The notes beneath the pieces are model-generated. The model worked only from the letters and a program-made list of their open reading frames with translations, had not been told where the DNA came from and did not search any database. The translations under genes were made by a program, and so were the position numbers. Below, in pieces: positions 62,197 to 64,000 of a DNA stretch of 64,000 bases (within the stretch, counting starts at the first letter, position 1; each line of letters begins with the position of its first letter). The stretch comes from Ferruginibacter sp. (GTDB taxonomy: Bacteria; Bacteroidota; Bacteroidia; Chitinophagales; Chitinophagaceae): contig JACMKX010000178.1 of assembly GCA_014379905.1 (NCBI GenBank), forward strand, positions 1 to 64,000, in the 5' to 3' direction.

Positions 62197-63555
62197 TTAA
62201 TAATTTCTCACCACCATTTCTGTTCTCCTGTTTTTAGCACGGCCAGCCGCAGTGGTGTTATCTGCTACCGGTTTGCCTTCACCATATCCTGCAGATTTCA
62301 ACCTGCTTTCATCAATACCTTTTGCTACAAGGTAAGCCTTTACTGCACCCGCTCTATTATCACTCAACACCTGGTTGCTTTCTTCAGAACCTTGTGCATC
62401 TGTGTGTCCGTCAATATCTATCATCAGTGACTCATCTGCTTTCATCAATGCAACAACTGCATCCAATGATTTGTTTGATTTGTCGAGTAATTTGTAACTG
62501 CCTGTAGCAAAGAATACATTTTTAGCTGCATAATTTACTTTTTCAATTACTTCTTTCGTAATTACCGGGCAACCCTGGTTGGCTGCATCACCTGCACGAT
62601 TTGGACATTTATCCAGTTCGTCATTTACACCATCGCCATCCGTATCTGGTATAGGGCAACCATCGTATTTGGCCACACCTGCTACTGCAGGACATTTATC
62701 CATTTCATCATTTACACCATCGCCATCCGTATCCGGTATTGGGCAACCCTGGTATTTTGCTGTACCTGCTGCATCAGGGCATTTATCATCCGCATCGGCA
62801 ATGCCATCACCATCCCTGTCCGGGCAACCCATCAATGAAGCAGAACCTGCAACATCAGGGCATTTGTCATCAATATCCTGTACACCATCGCCATCACGAT
62901 CGGTTACTACCGGCACGGGTGGCGGAGGCGGAGTACCCGGAATGCGTTTGCCAAATAATTTAAATTTTGCACCAGCCTGGATTTGCTGGTTATAAGCAGC
63001 CGGAACACCATTTGCATCTTCTGAAATTCTTTTTAAACCATGTACATATTTACCATAAATGGTTACACGTCCACGGGGAAATAATTCAATGCCGCCCAAT
63101 ACGCCCAATGAATTGTGTTCAAAATCATCTTCATTGTCAACAGATGCCGGCAATGTTTTGTCTTTTGCGCTTAACAGGAAATCGGCCTGGCCACCCAGGT
63201 TAAATGCAAGATACCTGCCTGCATGAATCTTAAAAAACAAAGGAACAGACAGGTAAGTCAGTTCCTGGTCGAGTGTGGTAGTATTACCAGTTTCTGATTT
63301 TGAACCCACACGTGAGTATTGTGCCTGTGCCTCCAGTGCTATTACATTCCCTAAAGGAAAAGTAACAAACACGCCAGGCGCAAAGCCCCATTTGAATTTT
63401 GTGTCAGTGCCGGGAATATCATCTTCCAGCCTGAATTTAGAATAGTTGGCTGCTCCCAGTACACCGCCCGAAACAGTATAGCGGTCTTTTTCCTGTGCAA
63501 AGCTGCCTGCAACGCATAGCAATAACGTTGCAATAAAGAATAGGTGTTTTTTCAT
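62197..63555 (-). CDS. Outer-membrane protein with beta-barrel, TSP3 repeats and OmpA domain
   Basis: A 452-residue protein in three parts. After a signal peptide (about 1-20) comes a beta-barrel region of PorT/OmpA type (about 22-205), then a Pro-rich link and four calcium-binding thrombospondin type 3 repeats (DRDGDGVQDIDDKCPD, DTDGDGVNDEMDKCP and so on, about 218-325), and last an OmpA-type peptidoglycan-binding domain (about 335-450, with DIDGHTDAQGSEESN and LSDNRAGAVKAYL). It joins the outer membrane to the cell wall. Monocistronic with terminator. Confidence 0.92.
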   Translation of the reverse strand: MKKHLFFIATLLLCVAGSFAQEKDRYTVSGGVLGAANYSKFRLEDDIPGTDTKFKWGFAPGVFVTFPLGNVIALEAQAQYSRVGSKSETGNTTTLDQELTYLSVPLFFKIHAGRYLAFNLGGQADFLLSAKDKTLPASVDNEDDFEHNSLGVLGGIELFPRGRVTIYGKYVHGLKRISEDANGVPAAYNQQIQAGAKFKLFGKRIPGTPPPPPVPVVTDRDGDGVQDIDDKCPDVAGSASLMGCPDRDGDGIADADDKCPDAAGTAKYQGCPIPDTDGDGVNDEMDKCPAVAGVAKYDGCPIPDTDGDGVNDELDKCPNRAGDAANQGCPVITKEVIEKVNYAAKNVFFATGSYKLLDKSNKSLDAVVALMKADESLMIDIDGHTDAQGSEESNQVLSDNRAGAVKAYLVAKGIDESRLKSAGYGEGKPVADNTTAAGRAKNRRTEMVVRNY

Positions 63556-63835
63556 ACAAGTCTTTTTAAGTGTTTCCCTGCATGTTGCAATGGTTGTGCC
63601 GAAGCCGTTAAAATTGCAGAGCGAAAGGCAATAAAAGTTTTATTAGGTTCAATAAAACATTATAGTGTGATGAAAGCTATGCGGTAAATATTAAGTTGAT
63701 GAAAATTATACCCAACTATCTCAGCATAAAGAGCGTTTACAATGGTTACAACCTTTTTTGCAGCACAAATCATGTAATAATATCATAACGCTGCAATACT
63801 AAGTTGTAGGTTATCCATCAATGAATAACCGCATA
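63556..63835. other. Promoter region of the OmpA-type gene, no other feature
   Basis: 280 AT-rich bases between the OmpA-type start and the next stop codon. I see no gene, repeat or RNA here; a short inverted sequence GGTTATCCATCAATGAATAACC (about 63808-63829, with GGTTATC/GAATAACC-like arms) lies near the end. Confidence 0.4.
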
Positions 63836-64000
63836 TTAACCTATTTTTTGTGAAGCAAACAATACTTCCTTCATCTTATCAACATGAACTTGTATTTCCG
63901 ATGCTTTGTCCTGATAACCCCTGGCTATAGTGGTAAGTCCTCTTTTCCTGTGATCCTGGTCTAATTTTAAAAATAGATTTCTCCGCTCCTCCATTATGCG
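63836..64000 (-). CDS. C-terminal part of a possible CheB-like protein (runs off the window)
   Basis: On the minus strand a frame is open from the window edge to TAA at 63836-63838. It encodes a charged helical stretch (LDQDHRKRGLTTIARGYQDK, then VHVDKMKEVLF). An ATG at 63994 would give a 52-residue protein, but the composition looks like the tail that follows the catalytic domain in the short CheB-type methylesterases of Bacteroidota. The identification is from memory of such tails and is weak. Confidence 0.4.
   Translation of the reverse strand, partial: RIMEERRNLFLKLDQDHRKRGLTTIARGYQDKASEIQVHVDKMKEVLFASQKIG

Overview
The window looks like a chromosomal segment of a Bacteroidota bacterium, most likely of the Chitinophagaceae or a close relative. 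The signs are type IX secretion (T9SS) sorting domains and a gliding-motility-type C-terminus, lipoproteins with the acidic motif after the lipid cysteine that is common in this phylum, menaquinone genes of the futalosine route (mqnD, mqnB), a fused E1 alpha/beta 2-oxoacid dehydrogenase, AT-rich spacers without clear Shine-Dalgarno sequences, and occasional promoter -7 elements of the form TAnnTTTG. The family placement is inference. No rRNA, tRNA, CRISPR array, phage or intact insertion sequence was seen.

Left part (1-24 kb). A histidine kinase tail and a single-domain response regulator open the window. Then come cobalamin adenosyltransferase, a LolD/MacB-type ATPase, gatC, trpS, a deoxynucleoside kinase and a small PLDc_N membrane protein. 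From 4.7 to 11.5 kb there is a signalling island: two parallel sets of seven-helix membrane protein, one-helix histidine kinase and NarL-type regulator, plus two further NarL-type regulators on the other strand. After it follow pabC-like aminotransferase, photolyase, mqnD-mqnB, two PTPS/QueD-family genes with folE, fabD, a 954-residue adhesin-like T9SS protein, mdh, a T9SS-type protein and efp, whose product carries Arg32 where Bacteroidota EF-P usually has lysine.

Middle part (24-43 kb). accB and accC are separated by a four-helix-bundle gene that has short tandem repeats on both sides. Then come a pair of transglutaminase-like proteins (the first without the catalytic residues), the E1 fusion, a structured-RNA candidate, a Bcr-type exporter, a second LolD-type ATPase, a DUF2795 protein, fabI, recN, a DUF4397 lipoprotein, dnaJ, grpE, a 114-residue protein that is essentially only a signal peptide and a T9SS sorting domain, and a peroxiredoxin.

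Right part (43-64 kb). An M32 carboxypeptidase lies beside an array of four paralogous lipoproteins. Inside the array is a chimeric pseudogene made of the 5' end of the carboxypeptidase joined to the 3' end of a lipoprotein. A Nif3-family protein and its zinc-ribbon coiled-coil partner follow, then a repeat-rich 1.4 kb with two different pairs of direct repeats and a small gene split by one frameshift at an A8 run. The window ends with a VWA protein, hpt, a glucosaminidase with LysM, an O-methyltransferase, a sodium/solute symporter, a LOG-family protein, a DUF72 protein, an AraC regulator with an NmrA-like reductase, an OmpA-type outer-membrane protein and the tail of a possible CheB-like gene.

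Most genes are ordinary housekeeping. The unusual parts are the duplicated seven-helix/kinase/regulator set, the Arg32 EF-P, several families of long palindromes and short repeats placed just after stop codons, the lipoprotein array with its recombination scar, and the split gene with an in-phase slippery A run.
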